A program made the position numbers and the translations under genes. From the IMG/VR virus record IMGVR_UViG_3300023179_008779, positions 1-64,000 of that record: a stretch of DNA of 64,000 nucleotides; one strand, 5' to 3'. The DNA comes from a virus. Shown here one piece after another: positions 8,247 through 16,651 of this stretch. The number at the start of each line of letters is the position of its first letter. Position 1 is the stretch's first letter. The notes under the pieces were generated by a model, which saw only the letters and a program-made list of their open reading frames with translations, ran no database searches and was not told where the DNA came from.

Positions 8247-9136
8247 TGCATCGTCTCCATCAGGTTAACGTATTCTCTAGCTGCATCAAGTGACGTACGA
8301 GTAAGAGGCAATACCTGCAGAGGAATATTCCCCTCGCTGATTATCGTCAATGCTTCCTCTGGTGTTGAATACTGGGCACCTCGACCTTTGCAGTATTCTG
8401 GGATGCTTCCACCATCTTTATGAAACAAGACGGGTAGTCCCAAGCCCATTGCTTCAAGCACATGGTTTGCCCCAGCTTCAAACAAAGAAGCCGTGAAGTA
8501 AACGTCGTGTTTTGGTAGCTCTTTCACCAGCCCGCAAACATCGAGCGGATTGATGTGGTTTGTGATCTGAAGGTCAATCGGTTTTCTTCCTATGAAAGTA
8601 AAAGAGAATCTGCCGTTGCTCTTGTTGCAGAGATCATCTAAACGCTTGTATGTGTCAAACCCCTTCATCATGTTGTCAGACCAGTGATGTGTGACTATCT
8701 TGACGGTGCCATTACTCTCGGAGACGGGCTTAGGGCTTATGAAATCAGGTAGTGGAGCGTTGTGTATGACTATACCGTCGGGTCTAGTACCCAGACTTTC
8801 TTTGGCCCATGTGCTTGGAAAAACTACTGTATTCGATTCAAGAGCTAATTCTTTTTGCAGCGTGAACAGTTCAGGTTTTCCGTGTGTCCCAAGATCACCG
8901 ACTCGCTGTAGAATTCTGACACCCTTCTTTTTAGCTCTAATCAAGTCCGTATGTGATCCGTACTGAGTCGGCCGAGGGTCCATACAAAAAATGGTGTCGA
9001 CATCAAAGAACGAAACTTCATTCTCAAAATAGACTTTGTGCCCCCTGCTAATACATTCATTGACTATTGAAGTCAGCATCTTTGACCCACCACCCCACGG
9101 TCCCTCTACGGGTTTTCTATTGAAATAGATCTTCAA
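8243..9136 (-). CDS. Glycosyltransferase, GT-B fold, family 1/4-like
   Basis: 297 residues. The C-terminal half has the retaining GT4-like signature E-x(7)-E in 'SLFEAGANHVLEAMGLGLP', followed by 'VLFHKDGGSIPEYC'. The N-terminal half contains 'NRKPVEGPWGGGSKML', a glycine-rich acceptor loop. It likely transfers one sugar from a nucleotide donor during glycan assembly. 4-nt overlaps at both ends (8243-8246 and 9133-9136) couple it to its neighbours. Donor and acceptor are not predictable. Confidence 0.85.
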   Translation of the reverse strand: MKIYFNRKPVEGPWGGGSKMLTSIVNECISRGHKVYFENEVSFFDVDTIFCMDPRPTQYGSHTDLIRAKKKGVRILQRVGDLGTHGKPELFTLQKELALESNTVVFPSTWAKESLGTRPDGIVIHNAPLPDFISPKPVSESNGTVKIVTHHWSDNMMKGFDTYKRLDDLCNKSNGRFSFTFIGRKPIDLQITNHINPLDVCGLVKELPKHDVYFTASLFEAGANHVLEAMGLGLPVLFHKDGGSIPEYCKGRGAQYSTPEEALTIISEGNIPLQVLPLTRTSLDAAREYVNLMETMQ

Positions 9137-10038
9137 GGTAACGTCTCCAAAAAGCGTCTATATCTCTGAAAGCTAGCGGGTATCTTTAGCAATTCCACTG
9201 AAGGGACGTTGGGTACTGCTAATTCCACATCGTCATTTATCGATTCACTGGGTAGAACATATGGTGCAATTCCAACGTTCCTTGACACAACAGGCACATC
9301 TAACAACCCACACTCGATCAGTGCTTGAGGACCACCTTCATACCTGGCTGTGACAGGATACAGGTCTAAAGTTTGATATAGTTCGTTTAGAGTGTGCTGA
9401 TCAGGAAGTTCAAAATACGAGAAATTAACTGAGTTTTCTTTCAACCGTGAGATGACATATTGACGGCGCCAACCCGCCAGCACAACGTGTAAGTTATGAC
9501 CTCCTAGTTTGTTATGCAGTTTTGTAACATAATCCGCGAATAAGTCCGGACCCTTTTCAAGCTTAGGTGTCTTTAGATCAAATCCTTCGGTGTCTCTTTG
9601 AAAGGACCCAACAATGTACGCTCTTAGCGGAAGTCTGTACTTGTTTCGTAGTGTAGTTTTATCTGACGTTTTTTTCCACACGTCTTGATTAGCCCAATAT
9701 TGCAATATTTGAATGGGTTTTTTAGATATTGACCTTACAAAATCGTAAGTGACTTGATTGTATACGTGATACGCTGTTACAAACTTATCTCTTTCGATGA
9801 AGTCAGCAAGCTTTAGATTATCAAACTTTTCGGGCACAACGTGGTGCACCGTGACGACTACTTTCTTCTTTGATAACAACGCTGGTGATAGTTTTCTCCA
9901 ACACCATCCCGCAAGGATCCATATCACGTCGGCTTCTTCGGGTACAAAAGTGGTAATATCACTATTACTTTCGGCCCACTCTTTGACGAATCGATCAACT
10001 ACCCAGTCTTCATGTGCGGGAAGAACATAGACCTTCAT
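9133..10038 (-). CDS. Glycosyltransferase, GT-B fold, family 1/4-like
   Basis: 301 residues. The E-x(7)-E motif of retaining GT-B enzymes is seen in 'ARYEGGPQALIECGLLDVPV', with 'VSRNVGIAPYVL' after it. A conserved strand 'IVGSFQRDTEGFDLKTPK' opens the C-terminal nucleotide-sugar domain. The N-terminus 'MKVYVLPAHEDWVVDRF' starts the first Rossmann domain. Coupled by 4-nt overlap to the gene on each side. One of five glycosyltransferases in the operon, so the product is probably an oligosaccharide of several residues. Confidence 0.82.
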   Translation of the reverse strand: MKVYVLPAHEDWVVDRFVKEWAESNSDITTFVPEEADVIWILAGWCWRKLSPALLSKKKVVVTVHHVVPEKFDNLKLADFIERDKFVTAYHVYNQVTYDFVRSISKKPIQILQYWANQDVWKKTSDKTTLRNKYRLPLRAYIVGSFQRDTEGFDLKTPKLEKGPDLFADYVTKLHNKLGGHNLHVVLAGWRRQYVISRLKENSVNFSYFELPDQHTLNELYQTLDLYPVTARYEGGPQALIECGLLDVPVVSRNVGIAPYVLPSESINDDVELAVPNVPSVELLKIPASFQRYRRFLETLP

Positions 10039-10406
10039 GACCTTTTCTTCACGGTGTGGACGAATATGGGTGCAAATGCTGTACCATTAAACATAGTTGC
10101 CAACATAGCAATTTCTCTAGTTTCGATATTTTCTAATTTTGCTCTCTTATCAAATACGTTGGGATCAAGCTCTTGGGAATTTCCGTTATTGTCTCTTATG
10201 TTTATTGAATCGTAATACATCTGAGACACTAGATTCAATGCTTCATTCGAGAGATTTGCCTGTGTTTCTTGAAACACCTCTACTAAGCACTCAAAAATAT
10301 CACGATAGATAGTCGTGCAAGTTTCTTTGTTGAGCCGACTGCCGTTGTGCTTCTCTAGTCTCTTGACGAGTAGTTGGCTTAGAGAATCATGGATCTGTTT
10401 CTTCAT
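10035..10406 (-). CDS. Small hypothetical protein within glycan operon
   Basis: 123 residues, no family recognised. Largely helical and charged, with no membrane segment or signal peptide. The start codon is preceded by an AGAGGAAATA ribosome-binding region and lies 20 nt inside the end of the upstream glycosyltransferase; it ends in a 4-nt overlap with the next gene. The strict coupling on both sides argues that it is real. It may be a small partner of the flanking glycosyltransferases, but nothing in the sequence shows this. Confidence 0.7.
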   Translation of the reverse strand: MKKQIHDSLSQLLVKRLEKHNGSRLNKETCTTIYRDIFECLVEVFQETQANLSNEALNLVSQMYYDSINIRDNNGNSQELDPNVFDKRAKLENIETREIAMLATMFNGTAFAPIFVHTVKKRS

Positions 10407-11310
10407 TATTTCCTCTTACCATTGACTCGATAGCATCAACGTATCTCAATGCTACTTGTCCAATGTCTATGCTGGATTCTATCTTATTCAAAAAAGAGTC
10501 AGCTGGGTTGAGCAGTGGTGGTGAATAAAGGTCAAGTGGTCTAAGATCCCACTCCGCGTCTTTTACGACGATTGCATTTGGACCTGCAATTTCTCGAGTC
10601 CCACCCGATCCTGCAACAACGATTTCACATCCTGAAGCTCGAGCGTCGACTACTACGTTGGGACAATGGTCTAGAAAAGCTAGGTGTATGAATTTCTTGC
10701 ATCTTTTGTAGATCGATATGCAAGTCTCCCACGACTGTTTTCCGACGTATAGTATGTTTGGATCGTTGATTACGTAATCTGGGTTTTCACCCAAGACAAT
10801 AAGACCTGCAGAGGCAGGTCGCATTTCTAAGAAGTATTCAACGTTAGACTTTAGGCGTTTGTGTGGACGCCAAGAAGAAGAACAGCACCAGATTTCGCTA
10901 AACGAGTCTAGCCTTGTATGTTGTATCTTTTCAATCCTGCTGATGTCATCTAGCGACGTTCCATTGCCTATCACTACTGACTTCTTCGATGATCCAAAGT
11001 ATTTTTCTGTCAACCTCTTGTTGAAATTAGACTGATAAATGACTAGATCGGCTAAGTCATGCGAAGCTTTGATTGGAGTGTTCATGGCATTCCAATCCTG
11101 TCGTGTATTGAAATAGATGCCGTCTAGGCGAAGTGCTATCTTAGAAGCTAAGCGTCGATTGATTGATATGAATGACAACTGTGCATCGGGTTCTTTGAGT
11201 TCAACTGATGCTTCATGTCCCTGCCTCTGAAGCTCATTCATCAATTTTCTGCCAAAAGAGTTGGGTCCTGATGACGAACCTGGGTTGACATTGTCAAATA
11301 AAACTTTCAA
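10387..11310 (-). CDS. Glycosyltransferase, GT-B fold
   Basis: 307 residues. 'MKVLFDNVNPGSSSGPNSFG' is a typical N-terminal strand plus acceptor loop. 'EIWCCSSSWRPHKRLKSNVE' matches the start of the donor domain (the 'GRL-x-x-x-K' region of GT4 enzymes). 'LAFLDHCPNVVVDARASGCE' sits where the E-x(7)-E motif normally occurs; the first acidic residue is Asp and the second is also Asp, a conservative but unusual pair. 'VVAGSGGTREIAG' follows as in GT4 proteins. 4-nt overlap upstream, 20-nt overlap downstream. Confidence 0.8.
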   Translation of the reverse strand: MKVLFDNVNPGSSSGPNSFGRKLMNELQRQGHEASVELKEPDAQLSFISINRRLASKIALRLDGIYFNTRQDWNAMNTPIKASHDLADLVIYQSNFNKRLTEKYFGSSKKSVVIGNGTSLDDISRIEKIQHTRLDSFSEIWCCSSSWRPHKRLKSNVEYFLEMRPASAGLIVLGENPDYVINDPNILYVGKQSWETCISIYKRCKKFIHLAFLDHCPNVVVDARASGCEIVVAGSGGTREIAGPNAIVVKDAEWDLRPLDLYSPPLLNPADSFLNKIESSIDIGQVALRYVDAIESMVRGNNEETDP

Positions 11311-12050
11311 CTGACAAACCCTCGTGCTCTTATTCTTTCTGCAGACATCTTTTGTCTGACTGACCTCTCACTAGTAAACAAATTCTTGTTTGTTAGATCA
11401 ATGTTGTAGTGATACCCAACAATGGGTATAAATTGAAGCTTTTTTCCGTCTTGATTTGCAAGGTGCATCATTGGAAGAAAGACAGCTTGATCACAAGCAA
11501 TCATGATGTAATTTCCATCGTCATCTTTGAAATTAGCTTCTGGGACCCTCTTTAGATGCTTACACCTAAAAGTCTTAAGATGAGAAGACACCCACGGGTG
11601 TTGGTACACCGTCTGGTTAGGTGAGAGATTCATGGGTCCTGATATGTTCTGAGTTGTGTACGACCACCGGTGGGCTGTCCATGCAATTGCCACATCAGGA
11701 TCTTCGTATACACTATTGATAATATACAACAAGTCATTTTCTGTCAACCAGTCACCGCCGTCGAGCCGACATACAACATCATTGTCATCAATATTGCGTA
11801 CAGTCTTTATTGTATTTCGCACTTCACCGTGCTTCTCTGTATTGTCGACAAGCAAAAACTTACACTGTAGTTGAGGCGGTAACGATTCTACTGTTTCTTT
11901 GACGACAAGTTGAGTTTTATCGGTTGACATATCATTGATAAGAACTACTCTCCAGTCGTCATAAGACTGTGAAATGATTGAATATATCGTTTTTCTTATG
12001 TCTTCTTCACAGTTGAAGTATGGGATTATAAAGACAAACTTGTTTTTCAT
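11307..12050 (-). CDS. Glycosyltransferase family 2 (GT-A fold)
   Basis: 247 residues. The N-terminus 'KNKFVFIIPYFNCEEDIRKT' and 'VVLINDMSTDKTQLVV' are the UDP-binding half of a GT2 enzyme, and 'VCRLDGGDWLTEND' is the D-x-D-like metal site. A longer in-frame reading begins at 12107, but the ATG at 12050 overlaps the upstream stop (ATGA), as elsewhere in the operon, and places the conserved first strand directly at the N-terminus. It probably adds a sugar with inversion. No membrane anchor is visible. Confidence 0.87.
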   Translation of the reverse strand: MKNKFVFIIPYFNCEEDIRKTIYSIISQSYDDWRVVLINDMSTDKTQLVVKETVESLPPQLQCKFLLVDNTEKHGEVRNTIKTVRNIDDNDVVCRLDGGDWLTENDLLYIINSVYEDPDVAIAWTAHRWSYTTQNISGPMNLSPNQTVYQHPWVSSHLKTFRCKHLKRVPEANFKDDDGNYIMIACDQAVFLPMMHLANQDGKKLQFIPIVGYHYNIDLTNKNLFTSERSVRQKMSAERIRARGFVS

Positions 12051-13960
12051 GAGAGCTTTGGTTCGCCTCTCTTTACTTCGATGTGTGGCAATCTCTGTCC
12101 CTTCCATTTTCTATGCCAAATCCACCCACCCGTACCTTGTTTTATCTCTTCAGCTCTCTTCTCGATCATCTCATCTGTTACTTCACTCCATGGGACGTCA
12201 AAGAACATGTTGTTTTCTGCGGTATCTTCGACCTTCTTATCATAAAGCGATAACCAATGCTTGGTCCAATACCCCTTATATGTCTTGATCTTTCTTGGCA
12301 TGTTGTACCAAGAATAGTGGTGAACCCCAGGGATGTTGTCGACTACGTTATTGAACCATTCACTGTATGCTCTTAGAGCGTCTGCATTCCCTTGAAGAGC
12401 AGCTTGTCGTGCATTTTCAGCGTCTTGATTGTGGAAGGTGACATGTGGCAATCTTTCTCCAGTTGCTGAATGAATCATGTCACATCCATCGGTACCCTCC
12501 AAAGCGTAAAGATTTCCCTCTGAATCAGTCTTTCGAAGCTCTTTTGGAATTCCATGCGTAATGTGTGGTGCATTTCGTGATAACCTCCACTTCCACGGTT
12601 GGATATCACATCTTACTTTTTCAGGGCCACCCCAATATTCGATGACGGGAAGAGAGATTATGTCAGCACCGGTGGGCATCTTGGCTGCCAGATCAACAAT
12701 CTTAGTTGCATCGATCTCATGTACAATTTCGTCTGAGTCCATCTGCCAGCAGAAGTCACCCGTGCACATCTTGCGTGCCTCTGCCTTCTGCATCCCATCG
12801 AATACCGCAAACCTCGGATGATTCCAGTCCCTCTCTACCCTCTTCACCTTCACCTTGCCGGATGACTCATCAGCGAGGGCCTGCAACTTTTCAAGTGTTC
12901 CATCCGTGCTCCCGCCGTCGACCACACATACTTCACTGCAGAATTGAAGCATGCTTCGGATGCTCACCTCGAAGGGATAACCCTGAGACACACAGTTGTA
13001 GGTGGTGGTGTAGCCGGAGATGCTGGGCTTGTATTCCATTATTGCTCTAATTCCCTTCCAAAAAAGTCCGGGTGCAGAGAAGAGATAATCATGAATATCA
13101 TCGAGATTGTCCGTGGCAAACCACTCCTCAGATGCATGCTGGACATTATCATTGAGGTGCATCTTACAGCCCAATAGCTTGGCCTCAATTACCATCCTTG
13201 GGCATGTATCTGCGCCGGCAGGAAGATAAACAAATCCCTCTGCATGCGCCATCTTCTCAAGAACCTGATCGTATGGAAGATCCCAGACAACCTCGTACTT
13301 CTTTCCTTCGGCCTCGCACCAAGCCTTCGCAGCCTCAAATCCCTTGACCCAAGACTGAGAGCCAAGAACAATCCAACCCTGGCGAGGTGTGGAGGAGGTC
13401 TCAGCTTGGCCACGAAGCCACTTCAGAAGGCCCAGGGTTTTCTTTGAAAACACCGATGATAGGACCACGTTGTCTTTTTCTGCCAAAAACGGGAATAGGC
13501 TGTGGTACCTCTGCTTTTGTCCCTCTGACATCCACCACAGTGAAGTTGCACCGTAGTAGAAAGCAGAAACAAGCTTTCCTGTCATCTGTTCGTGGCAGTC
13601 ACATGGAGAACCCGTGGCTGCAGTATGCTTTTCTGGGGATCTGAACTTACAGTACTTGTAATCATATTCAAGAATGGCATACTTCAGATTGGCCACAATC
13701 GATGGGATCAGCTCTGGGTTGAGCTGAGCAAAATTTCCAAAGACCCAAAATTTGTCCTTGCCCTGTGAGAGTGCAGATAGATTCACGTCTTTTGAATGAA
13801 TTTTCTGGACTATGAAGGGTGCCTCCTCAACCAGGGCTTCGGTTGTAAGCTCTGCTCCGCCCGAATAATCATTGGCAAACAGATCTGCTACAAACACTAT
13901 CTGTGTTTGACTATCAATCAGTTTTCGGGGATCAACAAATACTTGTTCTTTAAGATTCAT
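12047..13960 (-). CDS. Two-domain glycosyltransferase (N-terminal GT-B-like + C-terminal GT2)
   Basis: 637 residues, first gene of the minus-strand operon. Residues about 1-310 resemble a GT-B transferase: 'IVFVADLFANDYSGGAELTTE' near the start, and 'EGFVYLPAGADTCPRMVIEA' at the place of the donor-binding E-x(7)-E helix. Residues about 315-637 are a GT-A family 2 domain with 'CSEVCVVDGGSTDGTLEKL' and the metal-binding 'FCWQMDSDEIVHEID'. Such tandem enzymes can add two sugars in sequence. A Cys/His-rich patch, 'ATGSPCDCHEQMTG', lies near residue 115. The start has no strong ribosome-binding site; the 57-nt divergent gap with the next gene must hold the operon promoter. Confidence 0.83.
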   Translation of the reverse strand: MNLKEQVFVDPRKLIDSQTQIVFVADLFANDYSGGAELTTEALVEEAPFIVQKIHSKDVNLSALSQGKDKFWVFGNFAQLNPELIPSIVANLKYAILEYDYKYCKFRSPEKHTAATGSPCDCHEQMTGKLVSAFYYGATSLWWMSEGQKQRYHSLFPFLAEKDNVVLSSVFSKKTLGLLKWLRGQAETSSTPRQGWIVLGSQSWVKGFEAAKAWCEAEGKKYEVVWDLPYDQVLEKMAHAEGFVYLPAGADTCPRMVIEAKLLGCKMHLNDNVQHASEEWFATDNLDDIHDYLFSAPGLFWKGIRAIMEYKPSISGYTTTYNCVSQGYPFEVSIRSMLQFCSEVCVVDGGSTDGTLEKLQALADESSGKVKVKRVERDWNHPRFAVFDGMQKAEARKMCTGDFCWQMDSDEIVHEIDATKIVDLAAKMPTGADIISLPVIEYWGGPEKVRCDIQPWKWRLSRNAPHITHGIPKELRKTDSEGNLYALEGTDGCDMIHSATGERLPHVTFHNQDAENARQAALQGNADALRAYSEWFNNVVDNIPGVHHYSWYNMPRKIKTYKGYWTKHWLSLYDKKVEDTAENNMFFDVPWSEVTDEMIEKRAEEIKQGTGGWIWHRKWKGQRLPHIEVKRGEPKLS

Positions 13961-14017
13961 GTTTAAATTTTTCAGCTATTTAAGAACAGAATCTACAGTT
14001 AACAAAGGCAGCTGTAC
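13961..14017. promoter_or_regulatory. Divergent promoter region between glycan operon and + strand genes
   Basis: This 57-nt gap separates the leftward glycan operon from the rightward genes and must serve both. On the minus strand it contains CTTAAATA at 13984-13977, one to two changes from the T4 late-promoter box TATAAATA and about 16 nt before the ATG at 13960. On the plus strand the same bases read TATTTAAG, followed by an AAAGG ribosome-binding site before the ATG at 14018. Assignment is by position and resemblance only. Confidence 0.4.
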
Positions 14018-14521
14018 ATGAAAAAAGTTGTGTCAAAGCTAAAAACTACCCAGCAGCCAAAAACTGACGTCCTTGATGACATCCATAAAAAAATCCATAA
14101 CAGCGCGGCTCTCAATGGTGGATTCGATGCTTTGATCCACAAGATTGACAAGATAGAACACGGACAAGGCCAGCTTGTCAGCAAAGTCGATAAGATTCAC
14201 GATGCAATCTATGATCCCAACGACGGTATTTTTTCTAGACTCAACGATTACAAAATAGAAAATTCAGAAAAATTTGCTGAAATATCGCAACACATGTCTG
14301 AAATTAACGAATGGAAGAAACATCGTGAACGTGAGGATGTAAAAAATGATGAATCGTTTGATGAGTCAAATGAAAAAGTCATACATCTTGAAAAATCCGT
14401 TGACTCATTAGTGAAAAGCAAGACAGCAACTTGGGCGTTCGTGAAGTGGATCTTAATAGCCATTGGCGGCGCAACAGTCACATTGCTGTTCAATTGGATC
14501 GAAACCAAGCTGCATCCTTAA
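14018..14521 (+). CDS. Coiled-coil protein with C-terminal membrane anchor (XhlA/holin-accessory-like)
   Basis: 167 residues. About 135 residues of charged helix with heptad-like repeats ('IDKIEHGQGQLVSKVDKIHD', 'LEKSVDSLVK') are followed by one hydrophobic segment, 'FVKWILIAIGGATVTLLFNW' (about residues 142-161), and a short tail. This plan (coiled coil then a single C-terminal membrane helix) is that of XhlA-type haemolysin/holin-associated proteins and of some spanin-like phage proteins. A lysis or envelope role is possible, but no lysin is next to it. An AAAGG site 9 nt before the ATG supports the start. Confidence 0.65.
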   Translation: MKKVVSKLKTTQQPKTDVLDDIHKKIHNSAALNGGFDALIHKIDKIEHGQGQLVSKVDKIHDAIYDPNDGIFSRLNDYKIENSEKFAEISQHMSEINEWKKHREREDVKNDESFDESNEKVIHLEKSVDSLVKSKTATWAFVKWILIAIGGATVTLLFNWIETKLHP

Positions 14522-14553
14522 ACAACTGTCAAATGCTAGCTTAAAATAGCTTT

Positions 14554-15672
14554 GTGACTCCGCTACAAGAAGTAAAAAAGATTATTTCTGAAAATTTGAA
14601 TGTCCATTCTTCTCTTAAAGAAGAGAAGGGGTCTAATCATTTTTTAAGTGGATTACAGCACTTTATTTCGCATAGACCTTCTACAAAAGCTCTAAAGCTA
14701 TATGAACTAGTATTGACTAGTGCGTTATCAGCAGAACAATCTGCTCCAAATGCTGGTATTGTTATGCTGCAGAAATTCGTGGGGGTGTCTAATAAACAAC
14801 TTCTGCGACCTGTCTACAAGTCTGATATCGTTGATGGATTGCAACAATATTCTTTTGATAAAGACGTCAATGAGTTACTTTTATGTGCCTTAGAATATAG
14901 TGCAAGCAATACAAACATTGCTATCAAAAAGTCAACTTCTAAAAAACAGTATGTAGAGATAGTTGATGGGTACAGATTTGAACTGAAGTGTCAACTTCCG
15001 CTTGAGAAAACAATTGCAATTAATAATTGCAAGTTGGTCAGCATTGATGGTTACGTCGAGTCTGTTTCTGAAATTCATCACTTGCTTGAAAGAGCAAGTG
15101 ATAACAAAGATGCCATAGTGCTAGCGTGCCGTGGATTTAGTAATGATGTGCTACACACGCTAAAAATCAATCTAGATCGTAAGACTTTGCTGGTCTACCC
15201 GTACTATTCAAGTTTTGATGCTGAGTCTGCTAACACTCTTGTAGATTTAGCAATCATTGCTGGGTCTGACCTGGTGTCATCTTTACGAGGTGATCTCATA
15301 TCTTCAATCAATCTAGATTCTTATCTGAAGCTGGAAGAGTGCATACTTTCAAGTGACGGAATCAGAATACGGAACAGGAATTCAAGCACACGAGCCGCTA
15401 AGCATGTGCTTGAGTTGAAAAAAAGAATTGTTGAAAGACCCGAGTTGGATTCATATCTGAGCAAGAGAATTGCAACGTTAACAGCGCAGTGTATTGATAT
15501 CGGTGTGCCTCAAGATATGTTTTATTACTCCAAGTCACTTCAATTAGACATGGGAATTAGATATATTTCTGCAGCTCTGAACGGAAGATCTTCAGTCGAA
15601 GATGCCGCTTCAACCGCCTACAAGAGCCTGCTGTCACTAATTGACTCTCTAGACATCCAGACTTTTACTTGA
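14554..15672 (+). CDS. Divergent, shortened GroEL-like chaperonin
   Basis: 372 residues, GTG start. The middle follows the GroEL apical domain segment by segment: 'KQYVEIVDGYRFELKCQL' matches GroEL 'LDVVEGMQFDRGYLS'; 'CKLVSIDGYVESVSEIHHLL' matches 'FILLADKKISNIREMLPVL'; 'DAIVLACRGFSNDVLHTL' matches 'PLLIIAEDVEGEALATL'; and 'HVLELKKRIVERPELDSYL' plus 'IATLTAQCIDIGV' match the region ending in 'RVAKLAGGVAVIKVG'. GroEL is about 548 residues. Here the N- and C-terminal equatorial parts are cut down, and the ATP-binding G-D-G-T-T-T loop is not visible. It may modify host GroEL rings or act as an ATP-independent holdase (inference). A TAAAAT box at 14542 lies 6 nt before the GTG. Confidence 0.72.
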   Translation: MTPLQEVKKIISENLNVHSSLKEEKGSNHFLSGLQHFISHRPSTKALKLYELVLTSALSAEQSAPNAGIVMLQKFVGVSNKQLLRPVYKSDIVDGLQQYSFDKDVNELLLCALEYSASNTNIAIKKSTSKKQYVEIVDGYRFELKCQLPLEKTIAINNCKLVSIDGYVESVSEIHHLLERASDNKDAIVLACRGFSNDVLHTLKINLDRKTLLVYPYYSSFDAESANTLVDLAIIAGSDLVSSLRGDLISSINLDSYLKLEECILSSDGIRIRNRNSSTRAAKHVLELKKRIVERPELDSYLSKRIATLTAQCIDIGVPQDMFYYSKSLQLDMGIRYISAALNGRSSVEDAASTAYKSLLSLIDSLDIQTFT

Positions 15673-15700
15673 ATCTGAAATTTGTTATGTTCTTTCTATC

Positions 15701-15919
15701 ATGGACAAATCAGATAACATCGTTAAAGAGTCAAGAATACTTGTTGATTCAGTCAAGGACACGTTAGCTTCAAATCTCCTGTCTGCTGTAAGAAGCAGCA
15801 TGGTTAGCCTTCCTGAGTCTGATCTGAACAAGCTTATCAACATAGTCAATCTTTCAGTGGATGAAGCTTATCAGAAAGCGCTGCCGATTTACCACCGGGC
15901 AGTCAAGAAACATACATGA
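15701..15919 (+). CDS. Small hypothetical protein
   Basis: 72 residues, no family recognised. Predicted mostly helical ('NIVKESRILVDSVKDTLAS', 'LNKLINIVNLSVDEAYQKA'), with no cysteines, membrane segment or signal peptide. Its stop overlaps the ATG of the next gene by 4 nt (ATGA), suggesting that the two are translated together. It sits between the chaperonin-like gene and a zinc-ribbon protein. Function unknown. Confidence 0.6.
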   Translation: MDKSDNIVKESRILVDSVKDTLASNLLSAVRSSMVSLPESDLNKLINIVNLSVDEAYQKALPIYHRAVKKHT

Positions 15920-16404
15920 GGGGACAAAGACACCTCGTTTATTGTCGATGTGTGTTACCGCAGTTTAAGTCATTACCTGACCCGCCAAAGCATCAATTTG
16001 TCGTGTTTTCCGTCATTGATGATGATGACAATGCAGTACCAAAGTATGCTCAATGCAATAACTGCGGATTAGTGCACAAAGTTGTCGACATATGCAAGTC
16101 TGAGATTCTTTCAAAGAAAGAATCGATCGCTTCTATCATTTCTATCGATGACATAAAAACATCGCTTCCTCCCAACCTTGTTGACATTCTTGAGCGCCAC
16201 AATGTCGAAATTGCTACATGGGAACAGGCTCAACACATTCTTGAAAACAAAGAGTGGGGTAGCTTTGTCACACTCACAGGAGAAGAGGAAGATGGCATGC
16301 GCCACGGTAAGTACGTAAGAATGATGTCTGAATCTTTCTTTAAGATTGAGACATTCTCAAGAGACAGCGTAGTCGTCTTAGATGAGGTGAAAAAAGATGA
16401 ATGA
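15916..16404 (+). CDS. Zinc-ribbon-like conserved phage protein
   Basis: 162 residues. The N-terminal third has 'YCRCVLPQ' and 'YAQCNNCGLVHKVVDIC', together giving C-x-C and C-x-x-C pairs able to form a zinc ribbon (about residues 9-65). The rest, including 'IKTSLPPNLVDILERHNVEI' and 'LENKEWGSFVTLTGEEEDG', is a mixed alpha/beta region that I cannot assign. Linked by overlaps of 4 nt upstream and 8 nt downstream to small genes leading to the ClpP-like protease, so these four genes form one coupled block. Binding to nucleic acid or to a protein partner are both possible. Confidence 0.65.
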   Translation: MRGQRHLVYCRCVLPQFKSLPDPPKHQFVVFSVIDDDDNAVPKYAQCNNCGLVHKVVDICKSEILSKKESIASIISIDDIKTSLPPNLVDILERHNVEIATWEQAQHILENKEWGSFVTLTGEEEDGMRHGKYVRMMSESFFKIETFSRDSVVVLDEVKKDE

Positions 16405-16651
16405 ACAATTTACTTACGGTGAGCTTCAATCAGAGAAGCTCACTACCGAAAGCAACATTGCGCGACAGATTGTCAAGGAAATCAACACGTTTGGAATCAA
16501 CGATCGTCAGCGCTGGTTGATCATGTACTATCTTTCACTTGAACTAGAGACCGTTGAGGACATGAAAGAACTGTCAAGCTTTATTCGTGAAAAGAAAGGC
16601 AATTCACTTTTTGTTACAAAGATTTATGGGCAGGAGGAAGACAATGGGTAG
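16397..16651 (+). CDS. Small hypothetical protein upstream of ClpP
   Basis: 84 residues, mostly helical and acidic, not recognised. 'ESNIARQIVKEINTFGINDR' and 'WLIMYYLSLELETVEDMKEL' look like an amphipathic helical bundle. It overlaps the gene before it by 8 nt (ATGAATGA) and the ClpP start by 8 nt (ATGGGTAG), so the three are strictly coupled. It could be a small regulator or adaptor of the protease; this is inferred from arrangement only. Confidence 0.65.
   Translation: MNEQFTYGELQSEKLTTESNIARQIVKEINTFGINDRQRWLIMYYLSLELETVEDMKELSSFIREKKGNSLFVTKIYGQEEDNG

Noticed and set aside
16587-16643. Longer N-terminus for the ClpP-like protein
   Set aside because: It would overlap the previous gene by 65 nt; the ATG at 16644 gives the usual 8-nt coupling overlap and normal ClpP length.
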